Shown in pieces: positions 7,989 through 20,303 of a DNA stretch of 64,000 nucleotides. The stretch covers positions 25,610-89,609 of the forward strand of contig JBBROS010000012.1 of NCBI GenBank assembly GCA_038229135.1. The letters run 5' to 3'. The position numbers and the translations under genes are program-made. The DNA is from JBBROS01 sp038229135. GTDB lineage: Bacteria; Pseudomonadota; Alphaproteobacteria; Acetobacterales; Acetobacteraceae. The notes beneath the pieces are model-generated. The model saw only the letters and a list, made by a program, of their open reading frames with translations. It was not told the origin of the DNA and did not search any database. The number at the start of each line of letters is the position of its first letter. The stretch's first letter is position 1.

Positions 7989-9512
7989 ATGTCGCTGACG
8001 CGCCGCTTGTTGCTGGGTGGGGTGGGGTCGCTGCCGCTGGTGCGGGTGGCGCGCGGGGCCACGGCCGCCCGAGTGACGATCCTGCACTATAACGACGTGC
8101 ATTCGCGACACCTGGCCGTGAACGGGCGGGCGCTGACGTGCACCGGACGGGACGGTGCGGGGGGCGACGGCTGCTTTGGGGGCAGCGCGCGTCTGGCGGG
8201 GGCCATCGCGGAGCAGCGGGCGGCGGCGCGCGGCGACGGCCGGATGGTGCTGCTGCTGGATGCCGGGGACCAGTTCCAGGGCAGCCTGTTCTACACGGCG
8301 CATCGGGGGGCGGCGGAGCTGGCGGTGCAGCATGCGAACGCGGTGGATGCGATGGCGGTGGGCAACCACGAGTTCGACAACGGGCCCGAGACGCTGCAGC
8401 GCTATGTGGAGGCCGCGCGGTTCCCGGTTCTCGCGGCCAACCTGGACCTGGGCGACGAGCCGCGGCTGCGCGGGCTGGTGCGGCCCTGGGCGGTGCTGGA
8501 GCGGGAGGGGTTGCGCGTGGGCGTGGTCGGGCTGACGACGCCCGACGCGGCGCTGACGTCCTCGCCGGGGCCGAACGTGCGCTTCCTGCCGCCGCGCCCA
8601 GCGCTGGCCGAGGCGGTGCGGGCGGTGCGGGCGGAGGGGGCGGGGCTCGTGGTGGCGCTGTCCCACCTGGGCCTGGTGGAGGACCGCACACTGGAGGGCG
8701 TGGACGTGGTGGTGGGTGGGCACAGCCATACGCTGCTGAGCAACACGGAGCCCAACGCCGAAGGGGCGGTGCCGCAGGGGGGGCTGCCGGGACCGCTGAT
8801 CGTGCAGGCCGGGGCGTTCGGTCGGTATCTGGGGCGGCTGGACCTGGACCTGGATGCGGCGGGGCGTGTGGTGGCCTATGCGGCGGCGGTGCGGCACGTG
8901 GGGCTGGACGTGGCGGAGGATGCCGGGGTGGCGGCGATCGTGGCCGGGTTCGCGGCGCCGCTGGAGGCGTTGCGGCGCCAGGTGGTGGCTCGGTTGCCGG
9001 GGGCGCTCGAGATCGGGGCGTGCCGGGTGGCCGGGTGCGCGCTGGGGATCATGGTGGCGGAGGCGCAGCGGGGCGCGCTGGCCGGGATGGCGCGGGCTTC
9101 GGCGCGTCCGGTGGTGGGGCTGCTCAACGCGGGCGGTCTGCGGACGGGGCTGCCGGCGGGCGAGGTGACGCGGGGACAGGTGCTGGACGCGATGCCGTTC
9201 GGGAACACGCTGGTGGGCGTGGAGGTGGACGGGGCGGCGCTGGAGGCAGCGGCGCGGCATGGTTTGACCATGGCCGGGCGGGGCGGCTTTCCCCAGTGGG
9301 CCGGGCTGCGGCTGCAGGTGTTTCCCCCGGCGGTGGAGGTCGAGGCGCCGGCGGGCTGGGCGGCGTTGGAAGCGGGGGGACGGTATCTGCTGGCGACCAA
9401 CAGCTTCGTGGCGAGCGGGGGGGATGGCTACGCGATGCTTCGGGGGGCGAAGGTGACGGACACGGGGTTGTTGCTGGCCGACCTGCTGGCGGATGCCTTG
9501 GGGCGGGGGTGA
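7989..9512 (+). CDS. secreted 5'-nucleotidase / UDP-sugar hydrolase family
   Basis: 507 residues; ATG 7989 is preceded by AGGAGG at 7979-7984. The N-terminus has a twin-arginine-like leader (SLTRRLLLGGVGSLPLV). Metallophosphatase motifs follow in order: HYNDVHSRH, DAGDQFQGS, GNHEFDNG, LSHLG and GGHSHT, all metal ligands of the calcineurin-like domain. The C-terminal substrate domain shows NAGGLRTGLPAG and NSFVASGGDGYAM. It releases phosphate from nucleotides in the periplasm. It is a single gene, divergent from nfu over 103 bp. Confidence 0.93.
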   Translation: MSLTRRLLLGGVGSLPLVRVARGATAARVTILHYNDVHSRHLAVNGRALTCTGRDGAGGDGCFGGSARLAGAIAEQRAAARGDGRMVLLLDAGDQFQGSLFYTAHRGAAELAVQHANAVDAMAVGNHEFDNGPETLQRYVEAARFPVLAANLDLGDEPRLRGLVRPWAVLEREGLRVGVVGLTTPDAALTSSPGPNVRFLPPRPALAEAVRAVRAEGAGLVVALSHLGLVEDRTLEGVDVVVGGHSHTLLSNTEPNAEGAVPQGGLPGPLIVQAGAFGRYLGRLDLDLDAAGRVVAYAAAVRHVGLDVAEDAGVAAIVAGFAAPLEALRRQVVARLPGALEIGACRVAGCALGIMVAEAQRGALAGMARASARPVVGLLNAGGLRTGLPAGEVTRGQVLDAMPFGNTLVGVEVDGAALEAAARHGLTMAGRGGFPQWAGLRLQVFPPAVEVEAPAGWAALEAGGRYLLATNSFVASGGDGYAMLRGAKVTDTGLLLADLLADALGRG

Positions 9513-9550
9513 CTCAGCTTGCCGTCGCGTGATCCGTGGACGTTACGAGC

Positions 9551-9639
9551 GTCATCGCGAGCCGAAGGTGCGGCGATCCAGGGGCCGACGGGCCTGCCCT
9601 GTGCGGCCCGTGGATCGCCACGCTTCGCTCGCGATGACG
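9551..9639. repeat. 88-bp inverted repeat R1, copy A
   Basis: Left arm begins GTCATCGCGAGCCGAAGG and reaches GCGATCCAGGGGCC; right arm mirrors it and ends CTTCGCTCGCGATGAC. It lies between the 5'-nucleotidase and MOSC genes, just before the MOSC start. Confidence 0.9.
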
Positions 9640-9658
9640 AGTTTTGGAGTCTGATCGA

Positions 9659-10459
9659 GTGGCGTTGAGTGTCTGTTTTATGGCGATCTACCCCGTGAAG
9701 GGCCTGCGCGGCATCGCCCTGGACCATGCGGAGGTCGAGCGCTGCGGGCTTGCGCAAGACAGACGTTGGGCCGTCGTGCGGCCGGGCGGGGTGGTGTGGA
9801 CGCAGCGCGACCTGCCGGGCATGGCGCGGATCGGGGTGCAGCTCGAGGGCGCCGGGTTGCGGCTGGAAGCGCCGGGGCAGGGGGGCGTGGGTGCGGCGGC
9901 CACGGGCGAGGCGGCGGTGGTCGAGGTCTGGCGGACGCGGGTGCCGGCGGTGGCAGCCTCGCCCGAGGCGTCCGCGTGGCTGAGCCGGGTGCTCGGGACG
10001 GATTGCACCCTCGTCTACATGGCCGACCCGGCGGCGCGGGCCGTGACGCCGGACCTGGCGCGGCCCGGCGACGTGGTGAGCCTGGCCGACGGTTTCCCAT
10101 TGCTGGTGACGACGACCGCCTCGCTGGCGGCGCTGAACGCGGAGTTGGGCGCGCCGGTGCCGATGACGCGGTTCCGGCCGAACCTGGTCGTGGATGGGGC
10201 CGAAGCGTGGGACGAGGACGGCTGGGCGCACCTGGAGGCGGGCGGCGTGCGGTTGCGGCTCACCTCGGCCTGCGCGCGATGCAAGGTGACGACGATCGAC
10301 CAGGTCACGGGCGAGCCGACGCCCAGGCTGGAGCCGTTGCGGACCCTGGGGCGGATCAGGCGTGGCGCGGCGGGCGACATCAGCTTCGGCTGGAACGCGG
10401 TGCCGGAGACGCTGGGCACGGTTGCGGTCGGGGCGAGCCTGACTGCCTTGCACCGATAA
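9659..10459 (+). CDS. MOSC domain-containing protein
   Basis: About 266 residues. An N-terminal MOSC beta-barrel (MAIYPVKGLRGIAL, then RRWAVVRPGG) is followed by a MOSC domain with TRFRPNLVVDG and the conserved cysteine pair region SACARCKVTTID. MOSC proteins bind molybdenum cofactor sulfide, as in YcbX/mARC-type reductases of N-hydroxylated compounds. The start is uncertain: GTG 9659 is chosen, with TTG 9644 and ATG 9680 as alternatives. Repeat R1 copy A ends 20 bp upstream. The stop codon lies inside the SahR-like operator of ahcY. Confidence 0.85.
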   Translation: MALSVCFMAIYPVKGLRGIALDHAEVERCGLAQDRRWAVVRPGGVVWTQRDLPGMARIGVQLEGAGLRLEAPGQGGVGAAATGEAAVVEVWRTRVPAVAASPEASAWLSRVLGTDCTLVYMADPAARAVTPDLARPGDVVSLADGFPLLVTTTASLAALNAELGAPVPMTRFRPNLVVDGAEAWDEDGWAHLEAGGVRLRLTSACARCKVTTIDQVTGEPTPRLEPLRTLGRIRRGAAGDISFGWNAVPETLGTVAVGASLTALHR

Positions 10460-10471
10460 AGATATCCTTAT
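10456..10471. promoter_or_regulatory. SahR-like operator for ahcY
   Basis: The palindrome ATAAAGATATCCTTAT, centred on GATATC, has one mismatch between halves. It lies 30 bp before ahcY and overlaps the MOSC stop codon. It resembles the SahR (S-adenosylhomocysteine-responsive repressor) motif reported for alphaproteobacterial methionine-cycle genes, recalled from comparative genomics and not verified here. No sahR gene is in the window. Confidence 0.6.
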
Positions 10472-10501
10472 ATACCGCCGCCACCTTAAGGAGCCGCCCC
10501 C

Positions 10502-11809
10502 ATGCCTGACGTGAACATCCAACACGACTACAACGTGCGCGACATCTCGCTGGCCGGCTGGGGCCGCAAGGAGATCGCGATGGCCGAGGACGAGATGCCC
10601 GGCCTGATGGCGCTTCGGCATGAATACGGCGCCTCGCAGCCGCTGAAGGGCGCGCGGATCGCAGGCTCGCTACACATGACGATCCAGACGGCCGTGCTGA
10701 TCGAGACGCTGACGGCGCTGGGCGCCACCGTGCGCTGGTCGTCGTGCAACATCTTCTCGACGCAGGACCATGCGGCCGCCGCCGTGGCCGCGGCCGGGGT
10801 ACCGGTGTTTGCGTGGAAGGGCATGAGCGAGGAGGAGTTCTGGGGCGCGATCGACGCGACCATCACGGGCCCCGATGGCTGGACGCCGAACATGATCCTC
10901 GACGATGGCGGGGACCTGACGAAGCTGATGCTCGAGAAGCACCCCGAGATGATGAAGGCCATCAAGGGGATCAGCGAGGAGACGACGACGGGCGTGCACC
11001 GCCTGTGGGAGTTGGAGAAGGCGGGCAAGCTGCCAGTGCCGGCGATCAACGTGAACGACAGCGTGACGAAGTCTAAGTTCGACAATCTCTATGGCTGCAA
11101 GGAGAGCCTGGTCGACGCCATCCGCCGCGGCACGGACGTGATGATGGCCGGCAAGGTGGCCGTGGTTGCCGGTTATGGCGACGTGGGCAAGGGTTCGGCG
11201 GCGAGCCTGAAGAACGGCGGCTGCCGCGTGCTGGTGACCGAGGTGGACCCGATCTGCGCGCTGCAGGCGGCGATGGAGGGCTACGAGGTCGTGACCATGG
11301 AGCAGGCCGCCCCGCGCGGCGACATCTTCGTGACGGCGACGGGCAACATCGACGTGATCACGGTCGACCACATGCGGGCGATGAAGCACCGGGCGATTGT
11401 GTGCAACATCGGGCACTTCGACAGCGAGATCCAGATCGAAGGCCTGCGGAACTACACTTGGGACAACGTGAAGCCGCAGGTGGACGAGGTGGTGTTCCCG
11501 GACGGCAAGCGGCTGATCGTGTTGAGCGAGGGGCGGCTGGTCAACCTCGGCAACGCGACCGGCCACCCGAGTTTCGTGATGTCGGCGAGCTTCACGAACC
11601 AGGTGCTTGCGCAGATCGAGCTGTGGACGGCGCCGGCGGGCACGTACGAGAACAAGGTGTACACGCTGCCGAAGCACCTGGACGAGAAGGTGGCGGCGCT
11701 GCACCTGGAGAAGGTGGGCGCCACGCTGACGAAGCTGAGCCCGGCGCAGGCCGAGTACATCGGCGCCGGGGTGAGCGGGCCGTTCAAGCACGACCTCTAT
11801 CGCTACTGA
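10502..11809 (+). CDS. ahcY: adenosylhomocysteinase
   Basis: 435 residues. Hydrolyses S-adenosylhomocysteine to adenosine and homocysteine, keeping methyltransferases from product inhibition. The NAD-binding motif VAGYGDVGKGSAASL is present, with the family signatures SSCNIFSTQDHAAAA and ATGNIDVITVDHM, and the C-terminal GPFKHDLYRY lid. Start ATG 10502 has a clean AAGGAG at 10488-10493. Only 42 nt separate it from the MOSC stop, too short for a known SAH riboswitch but filled by a SahR-like palindrome, so repression relieved by SAH is the likely control. Confidence 0.97.
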   Translation: MPDVNIQHDYNVRDISLAGWGRKEIAMAEDEMPGLMALRHEYGASQPLKGARIAGSLHMTIQTAVLIETLTALGATVRWSSCNIFSTQDHAAAAVAAAGVPVFAWKGMSEEEFWGAIDATITGPDGWTPNMILDDGGDLTKLMLEKHPEMMKAIKGISEETTTGVHRLWELEKAGKLPVPAINVNDSVTKSKFDNLYGCKESLVDAIRRGTDVMMAGKVAVVAGYGDVGKGSAASLKNGGCRVLVTEVDPICALQAAMEGYEVVTMEQAAPRGDIFVTATGNIDVITVDHMRAMKHRAIVCNIGHFDSEIQIEGLRNYTWDNVKPQVDEVVFPDGKRLIVLSEGRLVNLGNATGHPSFVMSASFTNQVLAQIELWTAPAGTYENKVYTLPKHLDEKVAALHLEKVGATLTKLSPAQAEYIGAGVSGPFKHDLYRY

Positions 11810-11823
11810 GACTTCCCGGTAGC

Positions 11824-11911
11824 CGTCGTCGCGAGCGAGGCGTAGCGATCCAGGGGCCGTCGAGAGCAGTCTCGTGGCCCCGCGTCGCTTCGCCTAGGGC
11901 TCGCGGTGACG
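11824..11911. repeat. 88-bp inverted repeat R1, copy B (degenerate)
   Basis: Starts CGTCGTCGCGAGCGAGGCG with GCGATCCAGGGGCC, and ends with a mutated right arm, GGGCTCGCGGTGACG. It sits between convergent ahcY and the FKBP gene and could serve as a two-way terminator hairpin. Confidence 0.8.
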
Positions 11912-11940
11912 CATCGGATCGAGGGCTGGCGCCAGGTCGT

Positions 11941-11980
11941 CATCCCTCCCCCGCCCCGCCCGCAGGGGGCGGAGAGCAGG
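11941..11980. repeat. C-rich/G-rich hairpin repeat R2, copy c
   Basis: CCCTCCCCCGCCCCGCCC followed by GCAGGGGGCGGAGAG, directly behind R1 copy B in the ahcY/FKBP convergent gap. Confidence 0.6.
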
Positions 11981-11990
11981 AACCAACGTA

Positions 11991-12413
11991 TCATTCGACC
12001 CCGAGGAGCTCCACGTCGAACACGAGGGTCGCGTTCGGCGGGATCACGCTGCCGGCGCCGCGGGCGCCGTAGCCGAGCTCGGGCGGGATGACGAGGGTAC
12101 GGCTGCCGCCGACCTTCATCCCGGCGACGCCTTTGTCCCACCCGGCGATCACGCGGCCGGCGCCGAGCTGGAAGCGGAACGGGTCCTGGCGGTCGCGCGA
12201 GCTGTCGAACTTCTTGCCCTTGTTGTTCGGGGCGGCGGCGTCGAACAGCCAGCCGGTGTAGTGGACCACCACGGTCTTGCCGGGGATGGCTTCGGGGCCG
12301 GAGCCTACGGTCACGTCGGTCATGCGGGGTCCTGTGGTTTGGGCGAGGGCCGGGGTTGCGAGAAGGGTGAGAAGGAGGGTGCGGCGGAGCATTCTCAAAG
12401 TCCTAATGGTCAT
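11991..12413 (-). CDS. FKBP-type peptidyl-prolyl isomerase, secreted
   Basis: 140 residues: a Sec signal peptide (MLRRTLLLTLLATPALAQT) and a single FKBP domain. Conserved positions include VVVHYTGWLFD, KKFDSSRDR, GRVIAGWDKGVAGMKVGG and a C-terminal PPNATLVFDVELL. It catalyses prolyl isomerisation of envelope proteins in the periplasm. The ATG at 12413 overlaps the HAD stop (ATGA), suggesting coupling. The ATG at 12392 would give a shorter signal peptide and is equally plausible. Confidence 0.92.
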   Translation of the reverse strand: MTIRTLRMLRRTLLLTLLATPALAQTTGPRMTDVTVGSGPEAIPGKTVVVHYTGWLFDAAAPNNKGKKFDSSRDRQDPFRFQLGAGRVIAGWDKGVAGMKVGGSRTLVIPPELGYGARGAGSVIPPNATLVFDVELLGVE

Positions 12414-13168
12414 TGGCCCATCTGGGTGGCGAGGTCGGTGACGCTCTCGGCGACGTAGTCATACCGGCCCGTGGCGGACATGTCGCGGGTCTGGTGCGGG
12501 CCGTATTCGGTGGGGCGGTTGATGTAGGCGGTGCGCATGCCCTGGGCCTGGGCGGCCTGCAGGTCCGCGTTGTGGGCGGCGACGAGCATGACCTGGCCGG
12601 GCTCGAGGTCCATCAGCGTCCAGCTGAGCGCGTAGGTCTGCGGCGCGGGCTTGTAGGCGCGGGCGAGCTCGGCGCCGAGGATGAGGTCGAAGGGGAGCCG
12701 GGCGGAACGCGCGAGGTTGGTGAGGAGGGCGACGTTGCCGTTGCTCATGGGGCTGAGCACGTAGCGGGTGTGGAGGCGGCCGAGGCCCTCCACGGTGTCG
12801 GGCCAGGGGTGGAGGCGATGCCAGGCGCGGACCAGGTGGCGGCGCTGGTCTTCCGTGACGTGCCCGGCGCCGAAGCGGGCGAGCAGGCGGTCGAGGGATT
12901 GGCGGTGGAGGTCGTCGAGCTTCGTCCAGGGGGCGTCGCCGGCGTTCACGCGGGCCATGGCGGGGGCGTATTCGGCGCGCCAGGCATCGGTGAAGGCGGT
13001 CCAGTCGAGGGGGGTGGCATGCTGCTCGCCCCAGGCGCCGAGTTCCTCGATCAGGCTGGTGCGCCAGTCCACGAGGGTGCCGAAGACGTCGAATACGAGC
13101 ATGCGGAGGTCGGGCATGCGGAGGTCGGGCATGCGGAGGTCGGGCATGCGGAGGTCGGGCGTGGGCAT
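12410..13168 (-). CDS. haloacid dehalogenase type II (HAD hydrolase)
   Basis: About 252 residues. HAD motif I is RMLVFDVFGTLVDWRTSL (Asp nucleophile), motif II MSNGNVALLTN and motif III about RAYKPAPQTYAL. This is the L-2-haloacid dehalogenase subgroup that hydrolyses 2-halocarboxylic acids, though many members have other substrates. The start region is unusual: four 15-bp tandem repeats each carry an in-frame ATG (MPDLR units), so starts at 13168, 13147, 13132, 13117 or 13102 are all open. The frame continues upstream only through repeat R1, which was rejected as coding. Confidence 0.85.
   Translation of the reverse strand: MPTPDLRMPDLRMPDLRMPDLRMLVFDVFGTLVDWRTSLIEELGAWGEQHATPLDWTAFTDAWRAEYAPAMARVNAGDAPWTKLDDLHRQSLDRLLARFGAGHVTEDQRRHLVRAWHRLHPWPDTVEGLGRLHTRYVLSPMSNGNVALLTNLARSARLPFDLILGAELARAYKPAPQTYALSWTLMDLEPGQVMLVAAHNADLQAAQAQGMRTAYINRPTEYGPHQTRDMSATGRYDYVAESVTDLATQMGQ
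13103..13163. repeat. 15-bp tandem repeat with start codons
   Basis: Four near-identical copies of ATGCGGAGGTCGGGC (plus strand) run through the 5' end of the HAD gene. Each encodes MPDLR on the minus strand. Gain or loss of a unit keeps the frame but changes the number of possible start codons. Confidence 0.9.
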
Positions 13169-13187
13169 CCATCGCTCGTAGCACACC

Positions 13188-13276
13188 GTCATCGCGAGCC
13201 GAAGGCGTGGCGATCCAGGGGCGGACGGGGACTGCGATGTGGGGTCCTGGATCGCCACGCTGCGCTCGCGATGACG
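13188..13276. repeat. 88-bp inverted repeat R1, copy C
   Basis: Arms GTCATCGCGAGCCGAAGGCG...GCGATCCAGGGG and CCTGGATCGCCACGCTGCGC...GATGAC. It is located upstream of the HAD gene and downstream of the liv operon. Confidence 0.9.
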
Positions 13277-13310
13277 GTCCTCGAGGCGGTCTGGTTCGGT
13301 CTGTGCGGCT

Positions 13311-13349
13311 CCCGCTCTCCCACGCCCTCTCCCGCGAGGGGAGAGCGCG
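13311..13349. repeat. C-rich/G-rich hairpin repeat R2, copy d
   Basis: Stem CTCTCCC (13327-13333) pairs with GGGAGAG (13339-13345) around a GCGAG loop. It abuts the livF stop codon and may end the liv transcript, although no T-tract follows. Confidence 0.65.
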
Positions 13350-14081
13350 CTACATTCCCAGGTAAGCCTTTCTCACGCCTTCGTCGGCGGCGATGGTGGC
13401 GGCGGGGCCTTGCATGACGATGCGGCCGGTTTGCAGCACGTAGGCGCGGTCGGCGAGTTCGAGCGCTTCGGCGAGGCGTTGCTCGACGAGGAGCACGGTG
13501 GTTCCGAGGTCCCGGATGCGGCCTACGGCGGCGAGGATGTCGTCGACGAGCTTGGGGGCGATGCCCTGGCTCGGTTCGTCGAGCATGAGCAGCCGGGGCT
13601 GCGTCATGAGCGCGCGGCCGATGGCGAGCATCTGCTGCTCGCCGCCGGAGAGGGTCTCGGCGCGCTGGGGCAGGCGTTCCTGCAGGCGGGGGAAGAGGGA
13701 GAAGACGAGGTCGAGCGGCTTGAAGCGGTTCGGGTCGCCGCGGCGGGCATAGGCGCCGAGGCGAAGGTTGTCCTCGACCGAGAGGCGCGGGAACAGGCGG
13801 CGGCCCTCCGGCACCAGGCCCACCCCGGCGCGGGTGACGAGGTGGGGCGCCATGCGGCTGACGACCTGGCCGGCGAAGGTCACGGTGCCGCCGGTGGCCA
13901 CCTGGCCGGCGATGGCGCGGAGCAGGGTGCTCTTGCCGGCGCCGTTGGCGCCGACCACGGCGACGATCTCGCCGGTGCGGACGGTGAGGTCGATGCCTTG
14001 CAGGGCGGCCAGGCCGCGGTAGGAGGCGGACACGCCCTCCAGTTGCAGCAGGATCTCAGCCTTTGCGGGCTCAGGCTGCAT
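13350..14081 (-). CDS. livF: branched-chain-type ABC transporter ATPase LivF
   Basis: 243 residues with Walker A VGANGAGKSTLLRAI, signature LSGGEQQMLAIGRALM, Walker B RLLMLDEPSQGIAP and the LivF-typical start IDLTVRTGEIVAVVG. It powers import together with LivG, H and M in the inner membrane. It is the last gene of the operon, overlapping livG by 11 bp. Because the operon also codes for 5-oxoproline enzymes, the substrate may be an amino-acid derivative and not leucine (inference). Confidence 0.95.
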   Translation of the reverse strand: MQPEPAKAEILLQLEGVSASYRGLAALQGIDLTVRTGEIVAVVGANGAGKSTLLRAIAGQVATGGTVTFAGQVVSRMAPHLVTRAGVGLVPEGRRLFPRLSVEDNLRLGAYARRGDPNRFKPLDLVFSLFPRLQERLPQRAETLSGGEQQMLAIGRALMTQPRLLMLDEPSQGIAPKLVDDILAAVGRIRDLGTTVLLVEQRLAEALELADRAYVLQTGRIVMQGPAATIAADEGVRKAYLGM

Positions 14082-14796
14082 AACGGTCTCCCAGGTAGGC
14101 GCGTATCACGTCCGGGTGGCGGACCACTTCGGCGGGCGTCCCCTGCATCAGCACGCGGCCGAGATGCAGCACGACGGCGCGGTCCACGAGCGGCAGCACC
14201 ACCTCCATCACGTGCTCGACCATGATGATCGTGATCCCCTGGTCCCGCACGGCCCGCACCAGGGCCACCCCGGCGGCGGCTTCGGTGGGGGTGAGGCCGG
14301 TGAGCATCTCGTCCAGCAGGAGGAGCCGCGGGCGGGTGGCCAGCGCCCGGGCAATCTCGAGGCGGCGTTTCTCGGGCGGGGTCAGCTGGTGCGCCGGGCG
14401 GTCGGCGCGGGCCTCGAGGCCGCAGAACGCCATGACCTCGAAGGCGGTCCGCATGGCCGCGCGGGAGCCGCCGGGCTGGGTGAAGGCGCCGACCATGACA
14501 TTCTCGAGCACCGTCATGCTGTCGAAGCTGCGGACCACCTGGAAGGTGCGGGCCACCCCGGCGCGGGCGCAGGCCACGGGGCCGGTCCCGCTGATGCGGG
14601 TGCCTTCGAGGCGGATTTCGCCGCGGTCGGGGCTGACCTCGCCGCCGATCGAGTTGAACAGGCTCGTCTTGCCAGCGCCGTTCGGGCCGATCAGGCCGAG
14701 GATCTCGCCCTTGGCCACGCTGAAGCTGATGTCCACGTTGGCGGCCACGCCGCCGAACGTCTTGGTCACGCCGTCCACCTCGAGGAAGGCGCTCAT
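14071..14796 (-). CDS. livG: branched-chain-type ABC transporter ATPase LivG
   Basis: 241 residues from ATG 14796, which overlaps the livM stop (ATGA). Walker A IGPNGAGKTSLFNSI, LivG hallmark ARTFQVVRSFDSMTVLENVMVG, Walker B RLLLLDEMLTGLTP and the family C-terminus HPDVIRAYLGDRYA are present. The usual LSGG signature reads LTPPEKRRLEIARAL, with the LSxGQQ segment replaced by LTPPEK, a variation seen in some LivG proteins. It pairs with LivF as the second ATPase. Confidence 0.95.
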   Translation of the reverse strand: MSAFLEVDGVTKTFGGVAANVDISFSVAKGEILGLIGPNGAGKTSLFNSIGGEVSPDRGEIRLEGTRISGTGPVACARAGVARTFQVVRSFDSMTVLENVMVGAFTQPGGSRAAMRTAFEVMAFCGLEARADRPAHQLTPPEKRRLEIARALATRPRLLLLDEMLTGLTPTEAAAGVALVRAVRDQGITIIMVEHVMEVVLPLVDRAVVLHLGRVLMQGTPAEVVRHPDVIRAYLGDRYAA

Positions 14797-15794
14797 GCCG
14801 CGTGCTTCCGCTGGAACAGGCTGACGAGGCCGGCGGGGCGGAGCAGGGCCACCACCACGATGAGGCCGCCATAGATCATGAGGTCCACGCCGCGGCCGCC
14901 GCCGCCGAGGTAGGAGCGGGTGAGCTCTGTGAGCGGCATGAGCAGGGCGGCACCCAGCAGCGGCCCCCACAGGGTGCCGACGCCGCCGAGCACGGCGGGC
15001 AGCGCGATCAGGATGGAGAGGTGCCCGGCGAGGATGGAGTCCGGGTCGATGTAGCCCACATATTGCGCGTAGATGGCGCCGCCGAGGCCGGTGAGCCCGC
15101 CCGAGATGGCGGCGGCGGCCATCTTGGAGGGGAACACGCGGACGCCGAGGGAGCGGGCGGCGACCACGTCGTCCCGGACGGCGCGCCAGGAATAGCCCCA
15201 GCGGCCCCCCTCGATCACGTAGGCGGCGGCCCAGGCGAGGGCGGCGAAGGCGAGGACGACCAGGTGGATGGGGTATTTGTTGGTGCGGAACTGCAGCTCG
15301 ACGAGGCTCTCGCCGCGGAAGGGGATGTAGAGCCCGGTGGCGGCACCCACCCACTCCCAGTTGAGGAACAGCAGATAGCCGATCTCGCCCACGACAACGG
15401 TGGCGATGGCGTAGTAATGGCCGCTGAGGCGGAAGCAGGGCCAACCCACCAGCAACGCCGCCAGCCCGGCGACCAGGCCGCCTGCGAACATGCCCACGGT
15501 GGGGGGGATGCCGAGCTTCAGATACAGCATGGTGCTGACGTAGGCGCCGATGCCCATGTAGAGCGCGTGGCCCAGGCTGATCTGGCCGCAATAACCGCCC
15601 AGAATGTTCCAGGCCTGGCTCAGCCCGGCGAACATGACGGTGATGATGATGAGGTTCTGCGCATAGACGTCCCGCACGAACAGCGGCAGCGCGGCCGTGG
15701 CGGCGAGCACGAGGACACCGCCGATCAGCTCCTGCCGGCGCCGGGTCAGGATGGCGTTCGGGCGCACGGCTGTTGGCCGGAGGGTGCTGTCCAT
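14793..15794 (-). CDS. livM: branched-chain-type ABC permease LivM
   Basis: 333 residues and many hydrophobic segments. LivM signatures are SQAWNILGGYCGQISLGHAL near residue 60, GVRVFPSKMAAAAISGGLTGLGGAIYA in the middle (broken here for length into two family motifs) and TLWGPLLGAALLMPL. The start ATG shares one base with the livH stop (TGATG). It forms the transmembrane path with LivH. Confidence 0.94.
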   Translation of the reverse strand: MDSTLRPTAVRPNAILTRRRQELIGGVLVLAATAALPLFVRDVYAQNLIIITVMFAGLSQAWNILGGYCGQISLGHALYMGIGAYVSTMLYLKLGIPPTVGMFAGGLVAGLAALLVGWPCFRLSGHYYAIATVVVGEIGYLLFLNWEWVGAATGLYIPFRGESLVELQFRTNKYPIHLVVLAFAALAWAAAYVIEGGRWGYSWRAVRDDVVAARSLGVRVFPSKMAAAAISGGLTGLGGAIYAQYVGYIDPDSILAGHLSILIALPAVLGGVGTLWGPLLGAALLMPLTELTRSYLGGGGRGVDLMIYGGLIVVVALLRPAGLVSLFQRKHAA

Positions 15795-16658
15795 CAGATT
15801 TTCCCGAACAGGCCGCGGGGGCGGACCAGGAGCACGGCGAGGTAGACGACGAAGACGCCCACCTGCTTCAGCGAGGGCTCGAGCAGCACGGCGGTGATGG
15901 CTTCCACCTCGCCGATAACGATGCCGGCGACGAGTGCGCCGAGGATGGAGCCGAAGCCGCCGAGCGCCACCGTCACGTAGGCGATGAGGGCGAAGTTGGC
16001 GCCGACGGTGGGCGACACGTAGTAGAACGAGATCAGCATGGTGCCGGCGACGCCTACGGTGGCGAGGCCGAGGCCCCAGCCGAGGGCGAAGATGCGGTCC
16101 CGGTCGATGCCGATGAGGGCGACGGCGTCCCGGTCCTCGCGCGTGGCCTCGAGGGCGCGGCCGAACTCGGTGCGGCCCACGAGCAGGAGGCCGGCGAAGG
16201 CGAGCAGGCATACGACGCTGGCGGCGAGCTGCGGCAGGGGGATGTAGATGCCGGCGAGTTGCGCGGTCTTGCCGCTGAACCAGGTGTCGTTCACGCTCTT
16301 GAAGTCGCCGCCGAACACGTATTGGGCGGCGCCGCGGATGAAGATAGCAAGGCCGAAGGTGGCGAAGATCTGCACCATGCCGCGGTTGAACCGCACGCCC
16401 AGCGCGCGGGCGATGACGCCGCGGTAGGTGGCGACGCCGAGCACGAACATGAAGGCCGCGATGAGCGGCAGCTGGAGGACCGGGTCCAGCCCCCAGAGCC
16501 CGAACAGGACCACGGCGGCGTACATGGCGATCATCATCATCTCGCCATGAGCGAAGTTGACCACGTCCATGAGGCCGAAGATGAGGCTGAGCCCGGCCGC
16601 CACCAGCGCGTAGATGAGGCCCATGAGCAGGCCGCTCACGAGGGCCTGGATGACCTGC

Positions 16659-16666
<8 letters not shown>
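15794..16666 (-). CDS. livH: branched-chain-type ABC permease LivH
   Basis: 290 residues with the LivH pattern: GLIYALVAAGLSLIFGLMDV, NFAHGEMMMIAMYAA, ATREDRDAVALIGIDRDRIF and VTVALGGFGSILGALVAG. ATG 16666 lies inside the 3' end of the oxoprolinase gene (8-bp overlap), so permease synthesis is coupled to the enzyme. No periplasmic binding protein is encoded in this operon. The LivK-like protein at 45.6-46.8 kb is the only candidate seen in the window. Confidence 0.94.

Positions 16667-20295
<3,629 letters not shown>

Positions 20296-20303
<8 letters not shown>

Noticed and set aside
10460..10501. SAH or SAM riboswitch in front of ahcY
   Set aside because: Only 42 nt are available and no matching stem set is visible; the protein-operator palindrome explains the conserved-looking bases.
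13169..13258. N-terminal extension of the HAD gene upstream of 13168
   Set aside because: It translates repeat R1 copy C and has no HAD similarity.
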